Counted from the stretch's first letter, positions 22,560 to 31,352 are shown. The stretch is 46,683 nucleotides of DNA from Micavibrio_A sp964423095 (GCA_964423095.1 CAYRDI010000013.1:1-46683), one strand, 5' to 3'. Translations and numbers: made by a program. The notes: generated by a model from the sequence alone, not told the origin.

Positions 22560-23266
22560 CGGCCCAGCAAGACCCTGTAATATTGATACGTCCCGCCGTT
22601 GCACCGGATGCACGCCTCTGTTGGCGGCAATTTGCTGAATTTCGTTGAATCTAGCGTGTTGTTGCCCGCGCCATAGCCGTAGGTGCCGGTAAAAGGGTTG
22701 GGCGTATCGTTGATGCAACCGTTGGCGGCGGGGTCCGTATCCACGCTTAAATCAATGACCTGCCCGACATTACGGTTCAACTGGCTGCAAAAAGAATTCG
22801 TGACGTTCGGCAAAACGGCCACCAGTTCCGCCTTGCTTTGCGCGGCCGTATCCGTCCCCATATCGGGAATGTGTGTTGTTGCATAAAATTGCCATTGCGT
22901 GCCGTCATTGACACCCGCGGGCGGTTCCTTGTATTCGACGCCGCCGCCTTGCGGGTCGAACACCTGCCGCGCCGGGATGCTGGTAATCAATCCGTAATTG
23001 ACGATCGAATCCGGATGCGCAAAGCGCACATCGCTTTCGCTATTGCCGTTTTGCAAAACATAACGGACGCCGCGCTCCAACTCGGCGGCATATCGCTGGA
23101 CTTCGGTGGCACGAACGGTGAGCTTTTCGCCATCAATCCCCGATCCTTCCTGGCTGTTACCTTTTAAAATGACAATCAGGATTCCCATCAAAAACACGGC
23201 ACCCAGAATGTATATCAACATATTTCCCGCTTCAGATTTTGATCGGAAAAGGGAGGGCCGCATCAT
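22556..23266 (-). CDS. Pilin-like or pseudopilin-like membrane-anchored protein
   Basis: This protein of about 236 residues has a short basic head (MMRPSLFRSKSEAG) and a long N-terminal hydrophobic helix (NMLIYILGAVFLMGILIVIL), then a periplasmic domain. A Gly immediately before the hydrophobic stretch resembles a prepilin peptidase site, but the usual Glu at +5 is absent. Four cysteines near the C-terminus (SFCSQ, GCIND, ACIRC) resemble a disulfide-bonded minor pilin tip. It follows the DacA-like gene by 23 bp on the same strand. The start could be the first or second of two adjacent ATGs. Confidence 0.55.
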   Translation of the reverse strand: MMRPSLFRSKSEAGNMLIYILGAVFLMGILIVILKGNSQEGSGIDGEKLTVRATEVQRYAAELERGVRYVLQNGNSESDVRFAHPDSIVNYGLITSIPARQVFDPQGGGVEYKEPPAGVNDGTQWQFYATTHIPDMGTDTAAQSKAELVAVLPNVTNSFCSQLNRNVGQVIDLSVDTDPAANGCINDTPNPFTGTYGYGAGNNTLDSTKFSKLPPTEACIRCNGGTYQYYRVLLGR

Positions 23267-23289
23267 GGACGATCTCTTGTTATGGGTGG

Positions 23290-24918
23290 TTATCGGGGGG
23301 CAACCGTGATGCAATCACGGAAATAAAGACAGGCTTGGGTGGCTTCGGCTTGCGTGAAATTACCAAGGCGCGCGCGGAACAAAATCCCTTCGGCGGTTTT
23401 AAGCGGCACCACGATCGGACTGCCATGGGCCAGCGAGGAGGGTAGTTTTGCGGAGGCCGCGCGCAAGGCATCGTCGGTGGCTACGCGGCTGGTATAGGCA
23501 CCGATCTGGACGGACCACAATGATGCTGCTGTAGGCCCGTCTTGCACGGTCGTTTCGGGTGCGTAGGACGACGGGATCACGGCGGCAACATCGTTGGCGG
23601 CATCGCTCATCGTGCCGTCCATCCGTCCTGCTCTTGCCGCACTCGCCAGTTGCAATTGCTGCGCTTTTTTGTGTTCGCCTTTGTAAACGGCGGCGGACAA
23701 AAGCCCCGTTTCCACGCGGCGCATGGTGCCGGGATCGTAATCGCCCTCACCGGTCAGTTCGCTATATTCCCCGTTGTTGATAGCATTCTGGACGTTTTTG
23801 ACGGCCTCTTCGGTGACATCGGGTGCCGGGGCCTGCTGTGTCACTGTTACTGCTGCAGTAGGCGTGGTGGCGGAAAGATCGGCCATCGTAAGTTGCTGCG
23901 GGTTGGCCGCGGAGGCATCGGGCGTTTGCGGTGCATTGATCGGTGCGGAACTCAATGAAACAAGGGCGCCGTTTTCGGTGGTGACCATCGTGGGTTTTGC
24001 CACAGGCAGTGGCGCAGGCGCGCCGCGGAACGCACTTGCAACGGCAACTTTTTGCGCGTTCTGGGCCCTTTGCGCATACCGCACATCGTTGACCTGCACA
24101 AATCCGTTGTTCAGCAACGCGGCCATGTGGTCGTTGCGGGATTTCCAGGTACGGCCGCCGAACACGACGCCGATCAAACGGTGGCCGTTTCTTTTGGCCG
24201 ATGCAATCAGGTTGAAACCGGACGCATTGACGTATCCTGTTTTAAACCCGTCCATGCCGGCATAGCTGTTCATCAACCGGTTGTGATTGGTCATCGTTTT
24301 TCCGCGATAGGTGAATTGCCGTGTGCCGAAGTAATGATAGTAATTCGGAAACCGGACAAGCACATAACGCGCCAGTGTTGCCATGTCGCGTGCGGTGGTG
24401 ATCTGCCGCGGGTCGTGCAGGCCAGAAGCATTGATAAACATCGTCCGGCTCATACCGATGTCGTGTGCACGGCGGCTCATACGCTGGGCAAACCGGCTTT
24501 CGCTCCCCGCCAGATGTTCACCTACGGCGACGGCGATGTCGTTGGCGGATTTTGTCACAATGGCCAGAATGGCGTCTTCGACCCGGATAAAAGATCCGGG
24601 TTTCAAGCCCAGCTTGCTTGGTTGTTGTGCGGCGGCATGTGCCGAAATCCGGATTTTGTCGTTCAGTCGGACTTCGCCGCTTTCCATTGCTTCGAAAAGC
24701 AGCATCAATGTCATGACCTTGGTCAGGGACGCGGGGTGAAGCCGCTTGTTGGGATTCTTTTCGGATAATACGGTGCCTGTGTCGGCATCGACGATGATCG
24801 AAGCGTATTTGTTGTTTTCGCCGTTATCGTTCTGGCTTTGGCGCGACCGTGCGGACGCCTCATACGGAAGTATGAGAATAAAGCATAGAATCAATATGTT
24901 AAAGCCGATCCGCCGCAA
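23290..24918 (-). CDS. D-alanyl-D-alanine carboxypeptidase (DacA/PBP5 type) with C-terminal SPOR domain
   Basis: It trims the terminal D-Ala from peptidoglycan stem peptides in the periplasm. The three penicillin-binding motifs are present: SxxK in PASLTKVM, SxN in TKSANDIAV and KTG in GFKTGYV. A long Ala/Pro-rich linker follows, ending in a SPOR domain (WSVQIGAYTSRVATDDALRAA), which binds denuded glycan at the septum. I chose the TTG at 24918: GGAG lies 8 nt upstream and the product then begins directly with a clean signal peptide (RRIGFNILILCFILILPYEASA). The upstream in-frame ATG at 25026 would add 36 residues before it. Confidence 0.88.
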   Translation of the reverse strand: MRRIGFNILILCFILILPYEASARSRQSQNDNGENNKYASIIVDADTGTVLSEKNPNKRLHPASLTKVMTLMLLFEAMESGEVRLNDKIRISAHAAAQQPSKLGLKPGSFIRVEDAILAIVTKSANDIAVAVGEHLAGSESRFAQRMSRRAHDIGMSRTMFINASGLHDPRQITTARDMATLARYVLVRFPNYYHYFGTRQFTYRGKTMTNHNRLMNSYAGMDGFKTGYVNASGFNLIASAKRNGHRLIGVVFGGRTWKSRNDHMAALLNNGFVQVNDVRYAQRAQNAQKVAVASAFRGAPAPLPVAKPTMVTTENGALVSLSSAPINAPQTPDASAANPQQLTMADLSATTPTAAVTVTQQAPAPDVTEEAVKNVQNAINNGEYSELTGEGDYDPGTMRRVETGLLSAAVYKGEHKKAQQLQLASAARAGRMDGTMSDAANDVAAVIPSSYAPETTVQDGPTAASLWSVQIGAYTSRVATDDALRAASAKLPSSLAHGSPIVVPLKTAEGILFRARLGNFTQAEATQACLYFRDCITVAPR

Positions 24919-25108
24919 AACCCGTTCTCCTGCAGGCTTTTTGTGATTTTTTGGGGCTATGGCCCGTGCCTGTCTGGTTGATTCTAACATTGTACGAGAA
25001 GATGATTGAAAAGAAGCTAATTTCATCGGATACTTTTAGAGAAGTAAACCATCCGGGTATTCTAAAGAACAATCTATCCACTGTCCAAAAAAACCGCCGG
25101 AAAAAAGC

Positions 25109-25129
25109 ATTTTGTGCGCCGCACAAAAT
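25109..25129. promoter_or_regulatory. PhaR-type operator 1, upstream of the phasin promoter
   Basis: TTTTGTGCGCCGCACAAAA is the core of a perfect inverted repeat. Its TGCGCCGCACAA fits the TGCRNYGCASMA motif I recall for the PHA regulator PhaR of Bradyrhizobium. It ends 6 bp before the -35 box. Confidence 0.55.
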
Positions 25130-25134
25130 AATGT

Positions 25135-25163
25135 TTGACCGGATGGGGGTTCAGTGATACATT
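25135..25163 (+). promoter_or_regulatory. Phasin promoter
   Basis: TTGACC (25135-25140), 17-bp spacer, TACATT (25158-25163). Start of transcription is expected near 25170, inside operator 2. Confidence 0.65.
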
Positions 25164-25165
25164 AA

Positions 25166-25181
25166 TTTTGTGCGCTGCAAA
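25166..25181. promoter_or_regulatory. PhaR-type operator 2, at the phasin transcription start
   Basis: TTTTGTGCGCTGCA; on the reverse strand TGCAGCGCACAA fits TGCRNYGCASMA exactly. A repressor bound here would sit on the start site. Confidence 0.5.
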
Positions 25182-25227
25182 ATTTATGACAAACATGCGC
25201 GGGCGCACGGGCAATAGGAGGCCAATG

Positions 25228-25743
25228 ATGGCAGCGAAAACGAAAAAGAAGAAAACAGTGGCCAAAAAGGCGACGGCGACGGTGAAAAAGAGCAACGCGG
25301 CCCCTTCGGGCATGTCCGTCTTCCAAGGCTTCCCGCAAATACAACCATTCAAACTGGAGACCAACATGTTTAAAGGCAACAAACAATTCGAGCAATTCAC
25401 CCAAAGTGCAACCGTTATGGGGCAGGATCAGGTCGATGCGCTCGTCAAATCCTCAACCATTTTCGCCAAAGGGATGGAAGACATCATCAAGACCTGCATG
25501 GAAATCGCACAGGAAGCCGGTGAAAAAGGCCAGAATGTCGCAAAAACCGTGATGGCTTGCAAAACCTTGAACGAATTCACGGATGTGCAAACGCGCTTGG
25601 CCCAGGCCAGCTTCGATGAATTCATGACCAACTGCACGAAAATCTCTGAAAAAACGGTGAAGCTGTGCACGGATGCGATGGAACCGATCAACGACCAGAT
25701 GGGCAAATCCATTAAAAAAGCCACGGAATCGATGGCTGCATAA
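25228..25743 (+). CDS. Phasin (PHA granule-associated protein)
   Basis: Phasins coat polyhydroxyalkanoate storage granules and control their size. This protein has 171 residues. After a Lys/Ala-rich N-terminal stretch (about 1-25), which resembles the DNA-binding segment of PhaF-like phasins, comes the helical phasin domain: QDQVDALVKSSTIFAKGMEDI, a hydrophilic amphipathic helix typical of phasin_2, ending in a short Ser/Ala tail. The second of two adjacent ATGs was taken as start, 6 nt after AGGAGG. No phaC or phaR is in the window. Confidence 0.85.
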   Translation: MAAKTKKKKTVAKKATATVKKSNAAPSGMSVFQGFPQIQPFKLETNMFKGNKQFEQFTQSATVMGQDQVDALVKSSTIFAKGMEDIIKTCMEIAQEAGEKGQNVAKTVMACKTLNEFTDVQTRLAQASFDEFMTNCTKISEKTVKLCTDAMEPINDQMGKSIKKATESMAA

Positions 25744-25761
25744 GTATCTGAAACCAATCCG

Positions 25762-25790
25762 AAAAACCCCGCCGCCGTGCGGGGTTTTTT
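25762..25790 (+). terminator. Terminator of the phasin gene
   Basis: CCCCGC, a 6-nt loop and GCGGGG with flanking A- and T-tracts, about 20 nt after the phasin stop. Confidence 0.9.
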
Positions 25791-25823
25791 CTTTTTTTAC
25801 CTGTTTTTTTTATACTTTCTACC

Positions 25824-26450
25824 ATGAACCAAGATACGCATTCTGAACCCGTTCAAAAAATCTTTGATCATTTGCGAGAATTCTTTTTCAGCAACAAAAA
25901 TACGATTGTGTTTCCTTTGATCAAACAAACATTTTTTGATTTTGCCGGAGACAAAACTTATCCAAACGCAGGTATAAGAATTCTTTTTAAGCACGCGAGC
26001 GAAACCGGTCAGACAGATATTAACGGTCGGTATGATAGATTGTGGGGTTTTTACAGCGATTATCTGGTCAAGGCCGTAGATGGCTTTGATAAGCTGGGTT
26101 GGGAAATGCAAAATAAAAAAATGATCGACATGATTGTTTTTTCAAAATGGAATGCAAGAAATTTTCCGGCCATTATGGGCTTTGCTCTTCCAAAAGATCC
26201 GCCGCCTTATGGGGCCGCGCCTGAAGAAGTAGGTACCTTTAAAATGTTTTTATCATACATGCAGTCTTCGATCGTTCCCGTTTTGAAGGCAAGCCTTTCT
26301 GAGAGGCTTCAAATAAATGAAGAAGAACTTGGGACCATGCTATCGCATCGGGAAGAGCATTTAAGAAGGAGCGAACTCGAGGGGTTGGAAATTCTTAAGC
26401 CGTTTCCAGAGGGTATTCGCTTTCCCAAGCAGCGGGAACCAGCCGTATAG
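25824..26450 (+). CDS. Protein of unknown function
   Basis: I do not recognise this 208-residue protein. It is soluble, rich in Phe and Lys, with no signal peptide, and its codon use is more AT-rich than that of neighbours, which may indicate acquisition. There is no Shine-Dalgarno; a TATACT hexamer ends 7 nt before the ATG, so the mRNA may be leaderless. It sits alone between phasin and clpS. Confidence 0.65.
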   Translation: MNQDTHSEPVQKIFDHLREFFFSNKNTIVFPLIKQTFFDFAGDKTYPNAGIRILFKHASETGQTDINGRYDRLWGFYSDYLVKAVDGFDKLGWEMQNKKMIDMIVFSKWNARNFPAIMGFALPKDPPPYGAAPEEVGTFKMFLSYMQSSIVPVLKASLSERLQINEEELGTMLSHREEHLRRSELEGLEILKPFPEGIRFPKQREPAV

Positions 26451-26472
26451 GGGCTTTCAATCGGCGGCTCCA

Positions 26473-26486
26473 AAGACTATAGTCTT
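26473..26486. promoter_or_regulatory. Palindrome overlapping the clpS -35
   Basis: AAGACTATAGTCTT is a perfect 14-bp palindrome whose right arm overlaps the -35 of the clpS promoter (TTGGTT, 26485-26490). Position fits a repressor or activator site; the factor is unknown. Confidence 0.45.
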
Positions 26487-26513
26487 GGTTGTAAACCCTT
26501 TTTTTGATAAAAT
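26485..26513 (+). promoter_or_regulatory. clpS promoter giving a leaderless mRNA
   Basis: TTGGTT (26485-26490), 17-bp spacer, TAAAAT (26508-26513), then six bases to the ATG at 26520. No ribosome site is present. Start of transcription is expected at the A of the ATG. Confidence 0.55.
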
Positions 26514-26519
26514 ACGATC

Positions 26520-26930
26520 ATGGATTTTTCTGAACCGCACCGCCCATTTTCCCCGGTATATATGGAAGACGGGGATGAACCGCTGCTCCCGCCGCCGGGC
26601 GGGGATGACAATGGCGGCAATGATCAGGAGCGCGAGCGGCAAACCGGCATCCTTTTAAAGCCGCGCCCGAAAACCAAAAAACCGTCCATGTACAAGGTTT
26701 TGCTGCTGAACGACGATTACACGCCAATGGAATTCGTCGTCCATATTCTGGAACGCTTCTTTAATAAAAACCGTCAGGAATCGACGGATATCATGCTGCA
26801 CGTTCACCGCCGCGGCGTGGGTGTTTGCGGCATCTTCACCTACGAGGTCGCGGAAACGAAGGTCGCACAGGTCATGGATTTCGCCCGCGCCAATGAACAA
26901 CCACTCCAATGCACGATGGAGAAGGAATAG
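26520..26930 (+). CDS. clpS: ATP-dependent Clp protease adaptor ClpS
   Basis: ClpS binds N-terminal Phe, Leu, Tyr and Trp of substrate proteins and hands them to ClpAP. Of 136 residues, the C-terminal ~85 are the ClpS fold: YKVLLLNDDYTPMEFVVHILERFF, with the ligand-binding DDYTPM loop, and MLHVHRRGVGVCGIFTYEVAETK. The first ~45 residues form a disordered, Pro/Asp-rich extension (PPPGGDDNGG). It is the first gene of clpS - small gene - clpA. Confidence 0.95.
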   Translation: MDFSEPHRPFSPVYMEDGDEPLLPPPGGDDNGGNDQERERQTGILLKPRPKTKKPSMYKVLLLNDDYTPMEFVVHILERFFNKNRQESTDIMLHVHRRGVGVCGIFTYEVAETKVAQVMDFARANEQPLQCTMEKE

Positions 26931-26933
26931 GCT

Positions 26934-27287
26934 ATGTTGGGTATTGATAACGAACGCAGGCTGTTTTGTATATTCGGGGACGTTGGTGGAATGAATATCC
27001 CCGTTCCCCTGATCTATGATGCGCGGACTAAAGCGTTTCATATAGCCATTCCCGATGCGAATGATTTAAAAGACCGGTTTGCCTGTCTAAGCGAAACAGA
27101 ATTTTTAAAGGCAGATCGTGCCGCAGAGGTTTTGGCAGAAGCAAAAGGATTTTCTTCTGCCGCTTCAAAAGAAATTGATGAATATTGCCGGCAACATGGT
27201 GTGGATGGTGATCTCCTGACTCTGAATCAGATAAGGGACATCTGGACAAACAGGAAAGGTGCACAGCATGCTCTCACGCAACCTTGA
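26934..27287 (+). CDS. Small protein of unknown function between clpS and clpA
   Basis: A 117-residue soluble protein; I do not recognise the family. It begins 3 nt after clpS, with AGAAGGAA before the ATG, and its last 20 bp overlap the clpA start, so the three genes form one tightly coupled operon. It has an N-terminal beta-rich part (LFCIFGDVGGMNIPVPLIYDARTK), an Ala-rich middle helix, and a C-terminal helix. Position suggests a role with ClpS/ClpA, but that is inference only. Confidence 0.7.
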   Translation: MLGIDNERRLFCIFGDVGGMNIPVPLIYDARTKAFHIAIPDANDLKDRFACLSETEFLKADRAAEVLAEAKGFSSAASKEIDEYCRQHGVDGDLLTLNQIRDIWTNRKGAQHALTQP

Positions 27288-29571
27288 ACAAACACTCCAC
27301 CGTGCCCTTGCACATGCAAACCAGCGCAATCATGAATATGCGACTCTGGAACATTTGCTGCTCGCCCTGATCGAAGATCAGGACGCGATGGCCGTGCTGC
27401 GCTCTTGCGGGATTTCACTGCCCGATTTGCGCGAACAGCTGGAACAATATCTGGATCATGAACTGGGCTATCTCGAAAGCGTTGAGGGCGAAGAAGCCAA
27501 ACCCACCACTGCGTTTCAACGCGTGCTGCAACGCGCCGCTATCCATGTGCAATCCTCTGGGCGTGAGGGTGTGACGGGCGCGAACGTGCTGGTCGCCCTC
27601 TTTTCCGAACGGGAATCCCATGCGGTTTACTTCCTGCAAGAACAGGACATGACGCGTTTCGATGCGGTGAATTACATCTCCCATGGTATTGCAAAAGTGC
27701 CGGGGCAAAATGATGCCGAAAAAACCCCGCGTGGTGCGGAAGAATCGGGAGAAGCAGGCAATCCCAACAAAACGGGCGGCGAAGCGCTGAAAGCCTATTG
27801 CAAAAATCTGAATGAAAAGGCCAAGACGGGAAAGATCGATCCGCTGATCGGTCGTCAGAAGGAAGTGGACCGCACGATCCAGATTCTTTGCCGCCGTTCC
27901 AAAAACAACCCGCTTTATGTTGGTGACCCCGGTGTGGGGAAAACGGCGATTGCCGAAGGACTCGCCAAAAAAATTGTCGAAGGTGACGTGCCCGATGTGT
28001 TGAAAGATGCCACCATCTATGCACTCGATATGGGTGCGCTGCTGGCCGGTACACGCTATCGCGGTGATTTTGAAGAACGCATCAAACAGGTTCTGGCCGA
28101 ACTGGAAAAAATCGATGGCGGTGTTCTGTTCATCGATGAAATCCACACCGTCATCGGGGCTGGCGCCACGTCCGGCGGGGCGATGGATGCCTCCAATCTT
28201 TTGAAACCATCTCTTTCGAACGGCACGCTGCGTTGTATCGGATCGACCACGTACAAGGAATACCGCAATCATTTTGAAAAGGACCGCGCGCTGGTTCGCC
28301 GCTTCCAGAAAATCGATGTCTATGAACCGACGATTGATGAGACGATCGAAATCCTCAAAGGCTTGAAATCCTATTACGAAGACCATCATCATGTTTCCTA
28401 CACAGATGATGCGTTGAAGGCCGCGGTAGAACTTTCCGCAAAATATATCGGGGATCGCAAACTCCCCGACAAAGCCATCGACATTATCGATGAGGTCGGC
28501 GCGGCCCAGATGCTGGTGCCCGAAGACAAGCGCAAAAAAGTGATCGACGTTGCGGATATCGAAGGGGTCGTGGCGGTCATTGCCCGCATTCCGGCAAAAT
28601 CCTTGTCCAAAGACGACAAAATGGTTTTGAAAAACCTCGAACGGGATTTGAAGACACTGGTCTTCGATCAGGATCAGGCGATTGCCACGCTGGTCGATGC
28701 CATCAAATTGTCCCGCGCCGGATTGCGCGATGCAGACAAACCGATTGGTTGCTTCCTCTTTTCTGGCCCCACGGGTGTCGGTAAAACAGAAGTGGCGCGG
28801 CAGCTTGCCAAAACCATGGGCGTGGAACTGGCGCGGTTCGATATGTCCGAATATATGGAACGGCATTCGGTTTCGCGCCTGATCGGTTCTCCCCCCGGTT
28901 ATGTCGGTTTCGATCAGGGGGGACTGCTGACGGATAAGGTTGATCAGCAACCGCATTGCGTCCTTCTCCTCGATGAAATCGAAAAGGCGCATCCCGATAT
29001 ATACAATATTTTGCTGCAGGTGATGGACTACGGCAAACTCACCGACAACAACGGGAAAACGGTTGATTTCCGCAACGTCATTTTGATCATGACCACGAAT
29101 GCGGGCGCGGCGGAATTGGCCCGTGCACCGATGGGATTCGAACGCAGCGTGCGCGTGGACGAAGACAAGGATGCGATCAACAAGATGTTTACGCCGGAAT
29201 TCCGCAACCGCCTCGATGCCATCGTGCCGTTCAAGGCCCTGGCGCAGGAAACGATGGTGCGCGTCGTCGATAAATTCATCGCGCAGATGGAAGCCCAGCT
29301 CACGGAAAAGAATGTGGCACTGATCCTGACCGATGCCGCCCGTGAATGGCTTGCGAAAAAGGGTTACGATCCTGCCATGGGTGCGCGGCCTTTGTCCCGC
29401 GTCATACAAGAACATGTCAAACGCCCGTTGGCCGAAGAATTGCTGTTCGGCGATCTGATCGAAGGCGGGACGGTTCAGATCGATGCGGTGGACGATAAAA
29501 TCGTCTTCTCGATGGATCGGGGTAAAAAAGCGGCCAAAAAGAAGCTGCCGCCCAAAGAAACTGTCGAATAA
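27268..29571 (+). CDS. clpA: ATP-dependent Clp protease ATP-binding subunit ClpA
   Basis: A hexameric AAA+ unfoldase that feeds substrates to the ClpP protease and takes N-degron cargo from ClpS. Of 767 residues: N-domain with two helical repeats (about 1-145), AAA1 with Walker A GDPGVGKT (219-226) and Walker B VLFIDE (286-291), AAA2 with Walker A GPTGVGKT (500-507) and Walker B LLLDEIEK, then the sensor-2 D2 end. The middle domain is short, which separates ClpA from ClpB. Start ATG at 27268 has AGGAAAGG 8 nt upstream. No clpP is in the window. Confidence 0.97.
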   Translation: MLSRNLEQTLHRALAHANQRNHEYATLEHLLLALIEDQDAMAVLRSCGISLPDLREQLEQYLDHELGYLESVEGEEAKPTTAFQRVLQRAAIHVQSSGREGVTGANVLVALFSERESHAVYFLQEQDMTRFDAVNYISHGIAKVPGQNDAEKTPRGAEESGEAGNPNKTGGEALKAYCKNLNEKAKTGKIDPLIGRQKEVDRTIQILCRRSKNNPLYVGDPGVGKTAIAEGLAKKIVEGDVPDVLKDATIYALDMGALLAGTRYRGDFEERIKQVLAELEKIDGGVLFIDEIHTVIGAGATSGGAMDASNLLKPSLSNGTLRCIGSTTYKEYRNHFEKDRALVRRFQKIDVYEPTIDETIEILKGLKSYYEDHHHVSYTDDALKAAVELSAKYIGDRKLPDKAIDIIDEVGAAQMLVPEDKRKKVIDVADIEGVVAVIARIPAKSLSKDDKMVLKNLERDLKTLVFDQDQAIATLVDAIKLSRAGLRDADKPIGCFLFSGPTGVGKTEVARQLAKTMGVELARFDMSEYMERHSVSRLIGSPPGYVGFDQGGLLTDKVDQQPHCVLLLDEIEKAHPDIYNILLQVMDYGKLTDNNGKTVDFRNVILIMTTNAGAAELARAPMGFERSVRVDEDKDAINKMFTPEFRNRLDAIVPFKALAQETMVRVVDKFIAQMEAQLTEKNVALILTDAAREWLAKKGYDPAMGARPLSRVIQEHVKRPLAEELLFGDLIEGGTVQIDAVDDKIVFSMDRGKKAAKKKLPPKETVE

Positions 29572-29586
29572 TCTTTTCTTTCGTTT

Positions 29587-29592
29587 TATAAT
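29587..29592 (+). promoter_or_regulatory. Perfect -10 hexamer six bases before the DUF2157 gene
   Basis: TATAAT followed by TTCCCC and the ATG at 29599. No clear -35 and no Shine-Dalgarno. A leaderless mRNA is suggested. Confidence 0.45.
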
Positions 29593-29598
29593 TTCCCC

Positions 29599-30753
29599 AT
29601 GTTTGGACGGCACAAGCGTTTGAAACAATGGGTCGATGCAGGGTTGATCAGCGCGGATCAACAAACCGCCATCGAAGAGTACGAATCCACGCAAAGAAAA
29701 GGGCGGTTCGGGCGCGGCCTGACGGGTCTTAGCCTTCTGGCTATACTCATCGGTGTTCTTTCGGTGATTGCCTCCAATTGGTACAAAATTCCGGGTGAGG
29801 TCAAAATCGGCGTCCACACGCTTTTGAATATCGCGGTGGGTCTTCTCGCATGGCATTCTGCGAAAAAAGGCCGCGATCTCTGGCGTGAGGGAGCGACCTT
29901 TGCCTTTATGGCTCTGACCATGACCCTGATCATTCTGGTGGGGCAGGTGTACCAGCTCGGCGGCGAAGCCTCCGATGCGTTCATGCTCTGGCTCGTTGTC
30001 ACACTGCCTTTCTTTTTGCTGCTGGGGAACGGCTTGATGACCGCCATTCCTTGGATGGCGGGATTTCTGGTCACTGTGGGTACCGTGCTTGCCCAAAAAC
30101 TGGGATCTTTGCCGCCACATCACCAATATCTGATTGGTGCGGGCACGGCGGTGCTGCTGCCCTATGCCATGATGGCTGATGGGGGAATTGATTTTTTCCG
30201 CAAATGGAAACCCGCGCTGGCGGAACTCTCGCTCCGTATTGGCGCGTTTATGGCGGCGGGAACGGCTTCGTTCTGTCTTTATCTTTGGCGCGGTCGTGAT
30301 TTTTATAACCTGTTCCGCGCTCCGGCGTATGAAACACAGACAGGAATGATTTTTATGGCCGGTCTTTTGGGGTTGTTCGTTCATGCCGTTTTTTACGGCT
30401 TTTATAAAAACCGCCCCGCCATGATACCGGTTGCGGGCTTTGTATTGTTCAGCCTGTGCGCATGGGCCCTGCCGATGCTGATGCTGCCCGTGGGCTTTGT
30501 TGCTTCCGCCATTTTGTTTATGGGCTACTGGCTTTATATTGGCTGGATGGGGCAGACTCTATTCATGCCGCGCCTGATTTCACTGGCCATCACCGTCATC
30601 GCCCTGCGCATCTTCCTGCTTTATGTCGATCTCTTCGGCAATTTGATGGACACGGGCCTTGGCCTTATTCTGGGTGGTGTTGTCATGTTGGGATTGATCT
30701 ACGCGGCCCGCCGCCTGAACACCCGAATGGTGGGCAAAGGGGGGGCTGCATGA
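29599..30753 (+). CDS. DUF2157-family membrane protein
   Basis: This integral inner membrane protein has 384 residues and about 10 transmembrane helices. The N-terminus (LKQWVDAGLISADQQTAIEEYE) is the short soluble helical piece typical of DUF2157, followed by a hydrophobic helix (LLAILIGVLSVIASNWYKIP) and further helices. Function is unknown. Its stop overlaps the ATG of the next gene (ATGA), so the two are a pair that is commonly found together. Confidence 0.8.
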   Translation: MFGRHKRLKQWVDAGLISADQQTAIEEYESTQRKGRFGRGLTGLSLLAILIGVLSVIASNWYKIPGEVKIGVHTLLNIAVGLLAWHSAKKGRDLWREGATFAFMALTMTLIILVGQVYQLGGEASDAFMLWLVVTLPFFLLLGNGLMTAIPWMAGFLVTVGTVLAQKLGSLPPHHQYLIGAGTAVLLPYAMMADGGIDFFRKWKPALAELSLRIGAFMAAGTASFCLYLWRGRDFYNLFRAPAYETQTGMIFMAGLLGLFVHAVFYGFYKNRPAMIPVAGFVLFSLCAWALPMLMLPVGFVASAILFMGYWLYIGWMGQTLFMPRLISLAITVIALRIFLLYVDLFGNLMDTGLGLILGGVVMLGLIYAARRLNTRMVGKGGAA

Positions 30754-31325
30754 CCCGTTGCAAAGAGATTACCGTTTTCGCCGCGCTTGTTCTTGCCGTT
30801 GCCGGGCCTTTGCTGCTTGCGGGATTATCGTTGCACAACCGCACCGCCTATCCTGTGGTAAAATTCGATATCGAACCCTATGACCCCCGTGATTTGCTGT
30901 ACGGGCATTATCTGCGGTTCCGGATCAAATGGAATTTTACGCCCGAACAAAAAACCCCCCAATGCACGGGGCGGGAATGCTGCCTTTGTGTGGGCGAAGG
31001 AACGGACAATCCGCCCGTCTATGTGGCAAACTGTCTGCCGCCCGAACAGCGCGGCCAGACTTGTATGCACCAGATCACGGGCAATGGCTGGGCGGGGCAA
31101 AAGAATTTCGATGCGGGAATCGACCGTTATTATGTTGATGAAAAACTGGCTTTGCCGCTGGAAAAACTCTTCCGCGATAAAAAGGAAAGTTTTTCGCTGG
31201 GACTTTCCTTACCCCCGTCCGGAACCGCGGCGGTGGAAAAACTCTATATTGGCGGAAAACCGCTTGAATCCTATGTGCAGGAACAGAGTGGAACCATTCG
31301 CGCGTCTGAACCGTCATTCCAATAA
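30750..31325 (+). CDS. GDYXXLXY-domain exported or membrane-anchored protein
   Basis: This 191-residue protein has an N-terminal hydrophobic helix (TVFAALVLAVAGPLLLAGLSL) and a periplasmic domain with the motif YDPRDLLYGHYLRFRI, which matches the GDYXXLXY family (usually G-D-Y, here P-R-D). It has about six cysteines, including ECCLC and CMHQ, which may form disulfides. Members of this family are usually encoded next to DUF2157 proteins, as here. Confidence 0.75.
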   Translation: MTRCKEITVFAALVLAVAGPLLLAGLSLHNRTAYPVVKFDIEPYDPRDLLYGHYLRFRIKWNFTPEQKTPQCTGRECCLCVGEGTDNPPVYVANCLPPEQRGQTCMHQITGNGWAGQKNFDAGIDRYYVDEKLALPLEKLFRDKKESFSLGLSLPPSGTAAVEKLYIGGKPLESYVQEQSGTIRASEPSFQ

Positions 31326-31352
31326 CCAATTTTTTAACAAGGGGATCATCCC

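Noticed and set aside
25135..25227. N-terminal extension of phasin
   Set aside because: It would begin inside the promoter; AGGAGG with ATG at 25228 is far better.
27415..30384. A very long open frame on the minus strand opposite clpA and DUF2157
   Set aside because: It runs antisense to two well-supported genes, its product is low in hydrophobic core patterns and rich in Arg, His, Gln and Phe, and it has no family signature. It is a shadow of codon bias in clpA.
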